The notes under the pieces: generated by a model
Database searches by the model: none
Seen by the model: only the letters and a program-made list of their open reading frames with translations
What the model was told of the DNA's origin: nothing
From: JBHENC01 sp046262295
GTDB lineage: Bacteria > Acidobacteriota > Blastocatellia > Pyrinomonadales > Pyrinomonadaceae
Direction: 5' to 3'
DNA length: 64,000 bases
Assembly: GCA_046262295.1 (NCBI GenBank)
Contig: JBHENC010000010.1
Coordinates: forward strand, 77,733-141,732
Position numbers and translations under genes: made by a program
Part shown: positions 28,252 through 35,671 of the stretch, piece by piece
How the letters are laid out: every line of letters starts with the position of its first letter
Position numbering within the stretch: the stretch's first letter is position 1

Positions 28252-28773
28252 TTAATCGGATGCGAGCGAGATGCCGAGGATTTTCGGATTGTCCATAAAC
28301 TTAACGAGCGCATCCGGGTTGAGCTTGACGCGCACGACGGTCGCCTGCGCTTGTTCGAGCGCGACGATCATCAGCTTAACGGTTTTGCCTTCGCTCGTGG
28401 CGTAAACATATGTTTGCTGGTTGCTCGCCTTCGAGTAAACGCGCACCAGCGGCTGCCATCCTTCGCCGAGCGCATTGCGAAGTACGGAGTTGAGTTCCGC
28501 ACCGCCGTTTGCCGCATCAGTCAGTTGTAAATTCTCAAACACCATTAGCTTGAAACTTTTGACGCCCGCCGGCCGCGCGAGTTTGACGGCGAAGCCCGCC
28601 AGACCGAGAAAGGGAATGCGCCGCTGTTTGGCTTGATAGCGCGTTTTGAGATGCGCCGAGACCGCCGCGAAAGCTTTATCCTTTGCACAGGCGGTGGCGG
28701 CGGTCAGTTGGAGAAATGAAAGAGCGAAGGCGAAGAGCAGCATACCGGTGACTAATCTTTTTCGCGTCATCAT
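28252..28773 (-). CDS. Secreted protein resembling the DUF4252 neighbour
   Basis: A 173-residue protein with a signal peptide (MLLFAFALSFLQLTAATACA), possibly with a Cys near the cleavage site. The mature part (FKLMVFENLQL, GWQPLVRVYSKASNQQTYVYA, VKLMIVALEQAQATVVRVKL) follows the same layout as DUF4252 proteins: a positive N-terminal region, a strand-rich core with an Arg-containing strand, and a late VVRVKLNPDALVKFM segment. It overlaps the end of the preceding DUF4252 gene by four bases and ends 14 bases from the convergent kinase gene. Role unknown. Confidence 0.75.
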   Translation of the reverse strand: MMTRKRLVTGMLLFAFALSFLQLTAATACAKDKAFAAVSAHLKTRYQAKQRRIPFLGLAGFAVKLARPAGVKSFKLMVFENLQLTDAANGGAELNSVLRNALGEGWQPLVRVYSKASNQQTYVYATSEGKTVKLMIVALEQAQATVVRVKLNPDALVKFMDNPKILGISLASD

Positions 28774-29363
28774 TGCTTCTCTCTCCTTTTGATTTTGTCG
28801 TCGCCTTCGCCATCGTGTTTCAACGTCAGGCTCGGAATGCCGAAGTTGCCGCTCAATTGCGTGAGCTTGTCAACATCAACGGGGCCGACGATATTGACGA
28901 CGGTCAGTTGCTTCGCTTCGGCGGCAATCACCGCGAGACCTTTGATGACGCTGTTGCCGTCAAGCATCATATAGACATCTACGTTCTGGCCTTCGCGCTT
29001 GCTGCGCACGTTGACCATCCTAGACCAACGGGGCGTATTGAGCTGCGCGCGGATTGCGGAAACGTCCGCGTCCGTGTAGCCGTTCGCCGCGTCGAACCGA
29101 AAACTTTTCACGTAAACGCCTTTTAGTCCTGAAACAAGCTCTTTGATGCGCGCCTCGTCAGGCTTCTTCGCCGAGAGAAACTTTGCGGCGAGTTGCAGCA
29201 TACGCTCGTCAACCGTTACGTCAACGACCTGCGAAGCCTTCTGTTCGAGCCTGTCCAGATGGCTTATCTCCAGCCGCGCGTCCTGTTGCGCGTAAATCGT
29301 TCCGGCGGTAAAGAATAAGGAGACGCAGAGAAGTTTCAGCGTGCTTGTGGTAAAACGTTTCAT
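28770..29363 (-). CDS. DUF4252-domain secreted protein
   Basis: A 197-residue protein with a Sec signal peptide ending near TIYAQQDA. The core has the DUF4252 features: a long N-terminal helix (AAKFLSAKKPDEARIKELVS), GVYVKSFRFDAANGYTDADV, IRAQLNTPRWSRMVNVRSK, VDVYMMLDGNSVIKGLAVIA and LTVVNIVGPVDVDKLTQL ending in GNFGIP. Proteins of this family are exported and often encoded beside ECF sigma factors; the molecular role is unknown. Here it is third in the sigma/anti-sigma operon, suggesting that it acts in the same envelope response. Confidence 0.88.
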   Translation of the reverse strand: MKRFTTSTLKLLCVSLFFTAGTIYAQQDARLEISHLDRLEQKASQVVDVTVDERMLQLAAKFLSAKKPDEARIKELVSGLKGVYVKSFRFDAANGYTDADVSAIRAQLNTPRWSRMVNVRSKREGQNVDVYMMLDGNSVIKGLAVIAAEAKQLTVVNIVGPVDVDKLTQLSGNFGIPSLTLKHDGEGDDKIKRREKQ

Positions 29364-29403
29364 CAGTACAGCTCCATTTCCGTATTAATACTTCATGCGC
29401 TAT

Positions 29404-30048
29404 CTAAGACGCGGGAATATCGTCTTTGTTAACCTGCGCTTTCTTTTGCGCCAGACTCAGCGTTTCGCTGGCGATGTGCAGCGCAAGCATGAGTTGATCT
29501 TTCGCGCGCTGGCCCTCTTCCGTCATCACGGCGTTGGCAACGCGCCGCGCCGGTTCGTGCCTAGCGATTAGCAGCGGATGGGCGACGGCAACAAACGTCT
29601 TGCGGCGCGACGGCTTCGCTAAGAAGGAAGCTGTTTGTCCGCGCTGCTCGATTGGAATGTTTTCCGGCGTGCTCGATGAAGCGGCAGTTTGCGCGGAAGG
29701 TGTGGACGGTAGTGTTTCAGTTGCTTCCGGTAAAGCGATTGCGAATTGTGCTTCGGCGACGCTACGAGTTAGCGGCGCACGCATTCTCAACCATAAAGCT
29801 CCCGCCGTGAGCGCCATCAAAAGCGTCGCGGCAATTGCCAGTGCGGGCACAATTCGGCGGCGGCGATGCTCATCTCTTTTTTGTGCGATAGCCTCTACGT
29901 TCGCGCTGTTGCGTGCGGCTTCGAGAAGCGCGGGCAGATTGAGGTGTTTTGCAGGCTTGTAGCGAAGGCTGCCGAGCGTGCGTTCAAACCGCTGTATTTC
30001 GGCATCGGGCGCGCCGGATTTATCCCACAAATAATCGTCGTTCTTCAT
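29404..30048 (-). CDS. Anti-sigma-factor-like membrane protein
   Basis: A 214-residue protein beginning DDYLWDKSGAPDAEIQRFER, a common opening of acidobacterial ECF-linked anti-sigma-like proteins, followed by a single transmembrane helix (VPALAIAATLLMALTAGALWL, about 68-88) and a Ser/Thr/Pro-rich extracytoplasmic part. No zinc-finger HxxxCxxC is present, so it is not a classical ZAS protein. It overlaps the sigma gene by four bases (30045-30048). The topology fits holding the sigma factor at the membrane until a signal outside is sensed; this is inferred from position. Confidence 0.7.
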   Translation of the reverse strand: MKNDDYLWDKSGAPDAEIQRFERTLGSLRYKPAKHLNLPALLEAARNSANVEAIAQKRDEHRRRRIVPALAIAATLLMALTAGALWLRMRAPLTRSVAEAQFAIALPEATETLPSTPSAQTAASSSTPENIPIEQRGQTASFLAKPSRRKTFVAVAHPLLIARHEPARRVANAVMTEEGQRAKDQLMLALHIASETLSLAQKKAQVNKDDIPAS

Positions 30049-30635
30049 TTCACTTTCTCCAATCCGAGTTTGCCGCGTAGCATCTTCATGCCGCGCGACA
30101 AATTGACGCGCACCGAAGCGTGCGTCAGTCCGGTGCGTGCCGCAATCTCCGGCCCCGTCATGCCTTCGACGAAACGCAGTATCAATGTCTCGCGGTAAGC
30201 CTGCGGCAACGCGGCGATCAGCGCCAGTGCTTCGCGTGCTTCCGTTTCAGGCGCGGCGCGGTGCGCGATCCGGGCTGTTAGTTCTTCGATTGCACGCGAG
30301 CGGCGATGAAAATCGGTGGCGCGATTGCGCGCAATCATCGCCAGCCATCCGCCGAACGCGCCGTCCTCGCGCAGCCCGCGCAAAGACTTAAACGCTTGTA
30401 CGAAGACGTCCTGCACCAGATCGGCGGCCTCCGCATACGGCACGCGCGCGAGCAAAAGCCCGTGTACCATCGGCGCGTAAAGATCATAAAGTTTGCCGAA
30501 CGCCTCATTGTCGCCCGCGCGTGCCGCCGCAACGAGCGACGCCGCATCGCCTTGTTCTCTTTCCGACGAGGCATCAACGCGCACGGCGGCGCGCCGCTTC
30601 ACGAGCGAGAAGATGGGGGTGTCAGCTTTAATCAA
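30045..30635 (-). CDS. ECF RNA polymerase sigma factor
   Basis: A 196-residue sigma-70 family protein of the ECF type. Region 2 is visible as LYDLYAPMVHGLLLARV, EAADLVQDVFVQAFKSL and GGWLAMIARNRATDFHRRS; region 4 as LPQAYRETLILRFVEGMTG followed by the helix-turn-helix PEIAARTGLTHASVRVNLSR. The start is TTG at 30635 with GTGAGG about 8 bases before it. It heads an operon with the anti-sigma-like protein and two DUF4252-type proteins, so it probably controls its own operon, but no autoregulated promoter could be defined by eye. Confidence 0.92.
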   Translation of the reverse strand: MIKADTPIFSLVKRRAAVRVDASSEREQGDAASLVAAARAGDNEAFGKLYDLYAPMVHGLLLARVPYAEAADLVQDVFVQAFKSLRGLREDGAFGGWLAMIARNRATDFHRRSRAIEELTARIAHRAAPETEAREALALIAALPQAYRETLILRFVEGMTGPEIAARTGLTHASVRVNLSRGMKMLRGKLGLEKVK

Positions 30636-30974
30636 CGCCGAACCTCACATGAGACGGCGCGCGGGCTGGTCATTTTCAGGAAACTCTTTCCGAAGCAGAC
30701 TGCTTGAAAGGCCGTCGCCTCAAAAGCAGTTCCGAAACAGCGGCGTTTTACTTACAAATTATAAGACGAAAGGCGAGCGAGGATTGTTAACAAGTTAGAT
30801 GGAAGAAAGTCTGGAGTCAAGAGTCGAGAGTCTGGAGTCTAAAGTCAAGAGTTTGGAGTCTAAAGTCAAGAGTTTGGAGTCAAGAGCCGCGAAGTCTGGA
30901 GCGATGAATCATGAGGCTATGCGGTTCTCTTATGACTCACGACTCCAGACTCGCAGACTCTAGACTTTTACGCA
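30636..30974. other. Gene-free interval between the M42 peptidase and ECF sigma genes
   Basis: No coding frame with protein-like features is seen. The left part (30640-30800) should contain the promoter of the ECF sigma operon on the minus strand. The right part (30808-30966) is a repeat array described separately. Confidence 0.6.
30808..30966. repeat. GAGTC-rich direct and inverted repeat element, copy 1
   Basis: Tandem 21-base units GTNTGGAGTCTAAAGTCAAGA lie at 30830-30850 and 30851-30871, flanked by shorter GTYTGGAGTCAAGA versions at 30809-30822 and 30872-30885. The reverse complement GACTCCAGACT follows at 30941-30951 with further partial copies to 30965, so the whole can fold into a long imperfect hairpin. 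It begins 9 bases after the M42 peptidase stop (minus strand), where it could act as a terminator or RNA-stabilising element. A related element occurs at 38968-39070. Confidence 0.75.
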
Positions 30975-32141
30975 TCAGGGCTGCGGTGTGAAATCTCTTA
31001 TGCTGGCGACGGTCTGGGCGTCGAGTTTTTGCACGAGGGCGACGACTAAATCAACGGTGCGGTCGAAATCCGCGCGATTGATGATGCCGTTGTGCGCGTG
31101 CGTGTAGCGCGTCGGAACTGTCAGGCAAACGGTCGGGACGCCGCCGTTGCTTTTTTGAATCTCCGCCGAATCATCGCCGTAACCCTGCACGAACTCGAAT
31201 TGCAACGGAATCGCTTTCTCCAACGCGGTCGCTTTCACTAACGCGACGAATTTGTTGTTCGGCAATTCGCTGCTGTTATAAAGAAAGATGCCCGGCCCGT
31301 CGCCCAGATTCTCCTGTGATTCTTCCGGTCGCGTGCCCGGCGTGTCGCGCGTCACACCGCCCTCGATGGCGATAGCGATGTCCGGCTTGATGAGATCGCT
31401 CGCCGTGTGCGCGCCGCGAAGCCCTATCTCTTCCTGTACCGTCGCTGCGTAAAAGAGTTGGTTCGGGTGCTGCATACGCGCCAGACGCCGCATCGCTTCG
31501 ATGAGCACGGCGCAACCGACGCGATCATCCCAACCCTTGCCCAGATAATTCTGTGTGCCGTTCATCACCGCAAACGGCGCATCGGGCACAACGGGCGCGC
31601 CCGGTTCGATGCCCATCGCGCGCACTTGCGCCGCCGTCTTCGCGCCCACATCCAGCAGCAGTGAATCGCGCGGATAGACGCGCGTGCGCTCCTCCGCCGG
31701 AACCAGATGCACATCGCGTATGCCGGTCACGGCGCGCACCGTGCCCTTCGCGCCGATAATCGTCCAACGCTGGTCAACCAACGCCTGATCGAGCCAGCCG
31801 CCGAGCATCTGCATACTCAAATAGCCGTCGGGCGTGATGCGCCGCACGACGCCGCCGAGTTCGTCCATGTGCGCGTCGAGCATCACGCGCGGTTTCCCGG
31901 CGCTTGCCGCGCCCTGCACGGCGATGACCGAACCAAGCCCGTCGTAACTGATTCTGTCTGCCAACGGCTTCATGCGTTCGACCATAATCTTACGTACGGG
32001 TTCTTCAAATCCCGGCGGGCCGGGCGCATCCGCGAGCGTTTGAAGTAACCGCAGCACTTCGTCATTCGCCTGCGCACCGGCTTTCGCGCAACCGCCGAAC
32101 ACGACGCTCAACATGAGCAGGAAAGTCGCAAGACGTTTCAT
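30975..32141 (-). CDS. M42 family metallopeptidase, probable lipoprotein
   Basis: A 388-residue aminopeptidase-like enzyme of the FrvX/glutamyl aminopeptidase family. The N-terminus has a lipobox (VVFGGC), so it is probably anchored outside the cytoplasm, unlike most M42 enzymes. Zinc and catalytic motifs are in order: LDAHMDELGG, GKGWDDRVGCAVLIEA, TVQEEIGLRGAHTA with the Glu pair, IEGGVTRDTPG, and THAHNGIINRADFD near the end. At the late metal position it has Glu (IEGG) where many relatives have Asp. A Leu/Ala-rich signal precedes residue 25. It is probably monocistronic, with the GAGTC repeat element right after its stop. Confidence 0.88.
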   Translation of the reverse strand: MKRLATFLLMLSVVFGGCAKAGAQANDEVLRLLQTLADAPGPPGFEEPVRKIMVERMKPLADRISYDGLGSVIAVQGAASAGKPRVMLDAHMDELGGVVRRITPDGYLSMQMLGGWLDQALVDQRWTIIGAKGTVRAVTGIRDVHLVPAEERTRVYPRDSLLLDVGAKTAAQVRAMGIEPGAPVVPDAPFAVMNGTQNYLGKGWDDRVGCAVLIEAMRRLARMQHPNQLFYAATVQEEIGLRGAHTASDLIKPDIAIAIEGGVTRDTPGTRPEESQENLGDGPGIFLYNSSELPNNKFVALVKATALEKAIPLQFEFVQGYGDDSAEIQKSNGGVPTVCLTVPTRYTHAHNGIINRADFDRTVDLVVALVQKLDAQTVASIRDFTPQP

Positions 32142-32203
32142 CTATTCTTCTCCTCGAAAAAGATTATGACCGGCAGAGTCTCACGGCGCGCTGCGATTGG
32201 TCG

Positions 32204-32581
32204 TTAGCGTAAGTGGTTCACTTGCGGAAAAGCGAGCGCGGCCAGCGTGATAACAACGGCTGTAATCAACGCGCGCAGGTGAATCCGCCGCGCCGTTGCG
32301 CGCAGTTGCGCCGCCAGATTTTCGTCCGCGATTTCTTCTTCTCCTTCATCCATATTGCGCGTGCCACGCGCCGCCAGCCTGATTCAAGTTTTTTCGCGCG
32401 CCTGCAAGAGTCCTAATCCGGCGATCCAGATGGGGAGAAAGATAACAAGGCGCGACCAGCGCGGCGCATCGTAAAAGATCAACAGAAACGCGAGGCCGAC
32501 GCCGATTGTGAGTGCCACAATCCCCATCACCCGCCGTCTGCGTTGTTGTCGCGTACCTAAGTTGCCAATCATCTCATTCAT
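32204..32581 (-). CDS. Candidate selenoprotein: small membrane protein with in-frame UGA
   Basis: Two open frames in the same phase, a 65-residue part (32384-32581) and a part with a 49-residue ATG frame (32204-32353), are separated only by one TGA at 32384-32386. Reading TGA as selenocysteine gives one 125-residue protein: a basic N-terminus, two helices (VMGIVALTIGVGLAFLLIFY and LVIFLPIWIAGLGLL), then QAREKT-Sec-IRLAARGTRNMDEG, an acidic linker and a third helix (ALITAVVITLAALAF). Each half alone is odd: the first ends abruptly after a helix, and the second has no ribosome binding site. A hairpin of the bacterial SECIS kind follows the UGA. It is the last gene of the RND efflux operon, 3 bases after the adaptor-like lipoprotein. 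The alternative is a nonsense mutation. Confidence 0.62.
32357..32386 (-). promoter_or_regulatory. SECIS-like hairpin just after the in-frame UGA
   Basis: On the minus strand the UGA (32386-32384) is followed by 18 bases and then a GGC loop (32365-32363). The loop is closed by six perfect pairs, GCGCGU (32371-32366) with ACGCGC (32362-32357). Bacterial SECIS models ask for an apical loop about 16-37 bases after the UGA with a G among its first bases, and both hold here. The hairpin is within coding sequence, as expected for bacteria. GC-rich hairpins are not rare in this genome, so this is supportive rather than proof. Confidence 0.5.
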
Positions 32582-32584
32582 AAA

Positions 32585-33271
32585 TTAAGGCTCATTTGTG
32601 CGGATGGTGGCGAGCGGTTGCCCCGCCGTCACGCGCTGGCCGATGCTGACGCCGATGGCGCGAATTGTTCCGGCAGCCGGAGCGCGGACGGCGACGAGCT
32701 GCTCGCGCGGGGCGGCGATGTTCGTCGCGTTAGGCGGCGCGCTGTTACCGCGCTGCGGTGTCGGCGGAGGCGCGGCGTTGCTAAGCGAAAGGTTTTGTTG
32801 CGTGCGCTGCAAACGCTCCTGCGCTCTTTGATATTCGGCGCGTGCCGCATCCAATTGCGGTTGCGGCGCATCATTGGAAGCAACCAGCGCGGTCATGCGT
32901 TCGACTTCGACGGAGGCGCGTTCAGCGGCGGCTCGCGCGGCGGCAATTTGCGACTGAACGCTTTGCGCGGCGGCGCGTGCTTTTTGTTGCGAGTCGTCCG
33001 GCGATTGCTGCGGCGAAGGTGTTGACGTTTCGGATGATTCTTGCCGCACCGCCAGCTCGATAACGATTGCGCCTTGATTAACGGCGGCGTCTTCTTTGAC
33101 AAGCACGCGGCGCACTTCGCCCGCTGCCGGAGCATTGAGGATAAAGAGTCCCACGTCGGATGAATCCGTACTCGTCGAACGATTGCACGCCGGGATTGTG
33201 AACAGAGCGACAATTACGAGCAACCAAGTTGAGGGAACACTGTACGTTTGATGAAAAGAGATTCGTCGCAT
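32585..33271 (-). CDS. HlyD-like adaptor lipoprotein, small
   Basis: A 228-residue protein with a lipobox (LFTIPAC, Cys near 29). It has two half-lipoyl segments (VGLFILNAPAAGEVRRVLV with EDAAVNQGAIVIELAV, and LVAVRAPAAGTIRAIGVSIG with VTAGQPLATI) separated by an Ala/Gln/Arg-rich helical hairpin (about 95-165). This is the core of a membrane fusion adaptor but lacks the beta-barrel and membrane-proximal domains found in the 462-residue adaptor at 39078-40466. It lies 15 bases after the TolC gene. It may be a second, minimal adaptor for the same pump or an accessory of the small membrane protein that follows. Confidence 0.78.
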   Translation of the reverse strand: MRRISFHQTYSVPSTWLLVIVALFTIPACNRSTSTDSSDVGLFILNAPAAGEVRRVLVKEDAAVNQGAIVIELAVRQESSETSTPSPQQSPDDSQQKARAAAQSVQSQIAAARAAAERASVEVERMTALVASNDAPQPQLDAARAEYQRAQERLQRTQQNLSLSNAAPPPTPQRGNSAPPNATNIAAPREQLVAVRAPAAGTIRAIGVSIGQRVTAGQPLATIRTNEP

Positions 33272-33286
33272 CGCACACTCGCCGGA

Positions 33287-35671
33287 TTACTGCTGGTTGG
33301 CTGAATCAACCGCGCTGTCAGCGGGCGATGAATCCGTCGCATCAGTAAGCTTGTGCGCTTCGTTCATGTCCGCGTTGGGATTCTCATGCGCCTGCACTAA
33401 TTGGCGCGCCGGTGTATTGGTGCGCACGGCGACGTGGTTTGCTTCGAGCGTGTTGCCGGTAGCGCGTTGAAGGCTGGAGATTGATTTGTTGAGGTCTGTC
33501 TGCGCCTGTAACTCGCGGCTGCGGGCGGACAGAAGTTCCGTCTGGCGTTGCAGCACGAGAAACACGGTCGTCGTGCCCGCTTTGAACATACGCTGTTCGC
33601 TGGCGTACTGCTGTTCTGCGGAAGATCGCGCCGCCGCCGCCGAAGCGAGCCGCGCCTCGGCCGAGCGCACGGCCTGCAAAGAATTACGCACGTCCGCTTC
33701 AACCAATTGCTCGGCCTGCGCGTGCTGGTCTTTGAGGCGTCTGCGCTGTGCCAGCGTGCGTCCCAGATTGGCTTCGGCGGTGCGATTGCGCAGCGGCAAC
33801 GACACGCGCACGCCGACACGCATCGTCGGGTAATTCTGTTCGATTAGATTCGTGAGTGATTGCGTATAGCCGCCGACGAGATTCGGCGCGACGCTCGATG
33901 TTGAAGCGGTTGACGCGGGCAACGGCGCAAGCCCCACGAGCGCGGAGAGATCGTTGACGCGCTGTGTTAATTGTGGACTTGCGCCGCCGCGTGTAGAGAC
34001 CTGTGTGGAAGGAACGAGCGTGCCTGCCAGACCGACGGAACTGTACGTGCCGATTAAATCAATTTGCGGTTTCGCCAGTTCGCGGAAATAGCGTTCGTCT
34101 ATTCGATTAATGTCGGCGGTGGTTTGCAGTTGCGCAAGCTCCGGGCGATTGGCGAGCGCGAGTTTAACGGTCTCTTCGAGCGGCGCGTGCGGCACATCCA
34201 GAGTGACGGAAGTGACGGGCGTGATGGCCTGCGACCAGAGCGGCGCGGTGCGATCCGGCAGCATCAAGGTCTTCAAAGTATTCTCGGCGCGCGTCACGGT
34301 TTCCTGCGCGGTGTAAACGCTCTGCTCGAAGCTCGTCACCTGCGTGCTGGCGGCGATGATGTCAATCGGCGCGAGCACGCCCTTCTCGACGAGCCGCCCG
34401 TTGCTCTCGACCTGTATGCGTGCCTGCTTGACGGCGTCTATCTGCACCTGCAAATTCCGTAGCGCAAAAACCAAATCCCAGTAAGCCTGCTCGACCTGCG
34501 TTATCACATCTATCGCGCGCTGGCGAAACTGTGCGTCGGTGAGCGATAAATTTTTCTTAGCGATCTCTATGTTGCGGCGATTGTTGTCGAAGCGACGACC
34601 GCGCAGGATGGGCTGCGTGTAAGTGAGCGTAAAGGCTGTCGGGAACTGCGGGTTGAGCGTGACGAATTGATTGTTTGTCGTCAGCCGCGTCGAAGAGAAA
34701 TCCGCTTGATAAGAGCCGCCCGCGAAAGGCGAGAAGCCGCCGAAGCGAAGCGCGCCCGTCGCGTCCGTTTGCGTGACGGAGCCGTTGTTGCCGCCGCCAA
34801 TGGTAGAGCTTGTCGGAGTCGTGCGCCGCTCGAAAAAGTTTTCCGATGAAAGAAGCGGATCATAGATGCCGCGCGCCGCCGTCAAACCGAATTCGGCGAT
34901 CTGCACATCAATGCGCGAGGCGTCTATATCGTTGTTGTTCTGAAGCGCCATTGCAATCGCTTCATTCAGGGCAAGCGGCGTTTGTCGTGCGGCGTCAACG
35001 CCGACGCGCTCTGCGGAAGGCAGCGGGCGCGCGGGCGCTTGATAATTCGGCGCGACGGGCGGCGGTTCGAGCGGCAGAGCGGCGGGCGCGATGCCCGTCG
35101 AGACACCGACGTTTTGCCCTGCGCTTTGGACAGTTGTTTGGCTGCCTGCGCCACCCGGTTGATTGACGCCGCCGTTTGTCGTCGTCGCGCCGCCTGTGTT
35201 TGTGTTTTGCGGTGCGACTGTTCCGGCGGGCGTTGCGGTTGTCGGCACAGCGCCGGGCGCGTTTTGTTGCGTTGACGGTTGAAGTTGCGGCGAGACGGGT
35301 TGCGTCCCTTGTGTGCCGGGCGCGGTCTGTTGCCGTTGCTGGTCAACGCCCGTTTGCGGCTGCGTGCTTTGCTGCGCTTCATTGCCGGGACGCACCGTCG
35401 CGTCCGTCGAGTTGGGCGGAAGCTGCGCGGGCGACGGCGGCAACGCGCCGGGCTGCGGCGTCTGCGGCGAAGCTGAAGCCGTTGGTGAAGACGAAGTCGT
35501 AGGCGACGATGAAGGGCGTGGAGCGTCCTGCGCCATCACTAAAGCGGGCGCGGCGATAAAAGCAAACGCGAGCACCGGAACGAATTTTGTTCGAGAAATG
35601 TTTGCCGTCCTTCCTTGAAGTGTGCGGGCGTTGCAGCGCGAAGTGTTAATCGCCTGATGGTTGATCCACAT
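33287..35671 (-). CDS. TolC-family outer membrane efflux protein with long low-complexity N-terminus
   Basis: A 794-residue outer membrane channel protein. Residues from about 30 form a signal peptide (FVPVLAFAFIAAPALVMA). Then comes about 160 residues rich in Pro, Gln, Thr, Ser and Gly, and after that the TolC repeat domain with LALNEAIAMALQNNNDIDAS, RRNIEIAKKNLSLTDAQFR, VTQVEQAYWDLVFALRNLQ and a second helical repeat (LAQRRRLKDQHAQAEQLVEA). The low-complexity segment is unusual for TolC and may span peptidoglycan or act as a tether. The only in-frame start is ATG 35671, which overlaps the pump stop by 26 bases and puts about 27 residues before the signal core. Confidence 0.9.
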   Translation of the reverse strand: MWINHQAINTSRCNARTLQGRTANISRTKFVPVLAFAFIAAPALVMAQDAPRPSSSPTTSSSPTASASPQTPQPGALPPSPAQLPPNSTDATVRPGNEAQQSTQPQTGVDQQRQQTAPGTQGTQPVSPQLQPSTQQNAPGAVPTTATPAGTVAPQNTNTGGATTTNGGVNQPGGAGSQTTVQSAGQNVGVSTGIAPAALPLEPPPVAPNYQAPARPLPSAERVGVDAARQTPLALNEAIAMALQNNNDIDASRIDVQIAEFGLTAARGIYDPLLSSENFFERRTTPTSSTIGGGNNGSVTQTDATGALRFGGFSPFAGGSYQADFSSTRLTTNNQFVTLNPQFPTAFTLTYTQPILRGRRFDNNRRNIEIAKKNLSLTDAQFRQRAIDVITQVEQAYWDLVFALRNLQVQIDAVKQARIQVESNGRLVEKGVLAPIDIIAASTQVTSFEQSVYTAQETVTRAENTLKTLMLPDRTAPLWSQAITPVTSVTLDVPHAPLEETVKLALANRPELAQLQTTADINRIDERYFRELAKPQIDLIGTYSSVGLAGTLVPSTQVSTRGGASPQLTQRVNDLSALVGLAPLPASTASTSSVAPNLVGGYTQSLTNLIEQNYPTMRVGVRVSLPLRNRTAEANLGRTLAQRRRLKDQHAQAEQLVEADVRNSLQAVRSAEARLASAAAARSSAEQQYASEQRMFKAGTTTVFLVLQRQTELLSARSRELQAQTDLNKSISSLQRATGNTLEANHVAVRTNTPARQLVQAHENPNADMNEAHKLTDATDSSPADSAVDSANQQ

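Noticed and set aside
30808..30966. GAGTC array as a CRISPR
   Set aside because: Units abut without unique spacers, and no cas gene is present.
32213..32416. Plus-strand frame of 67 codons over the UGA gene
   Set aside because: It is antisense to the membrane-protein frame, which has a clear hydrophobic pattern and operon context.
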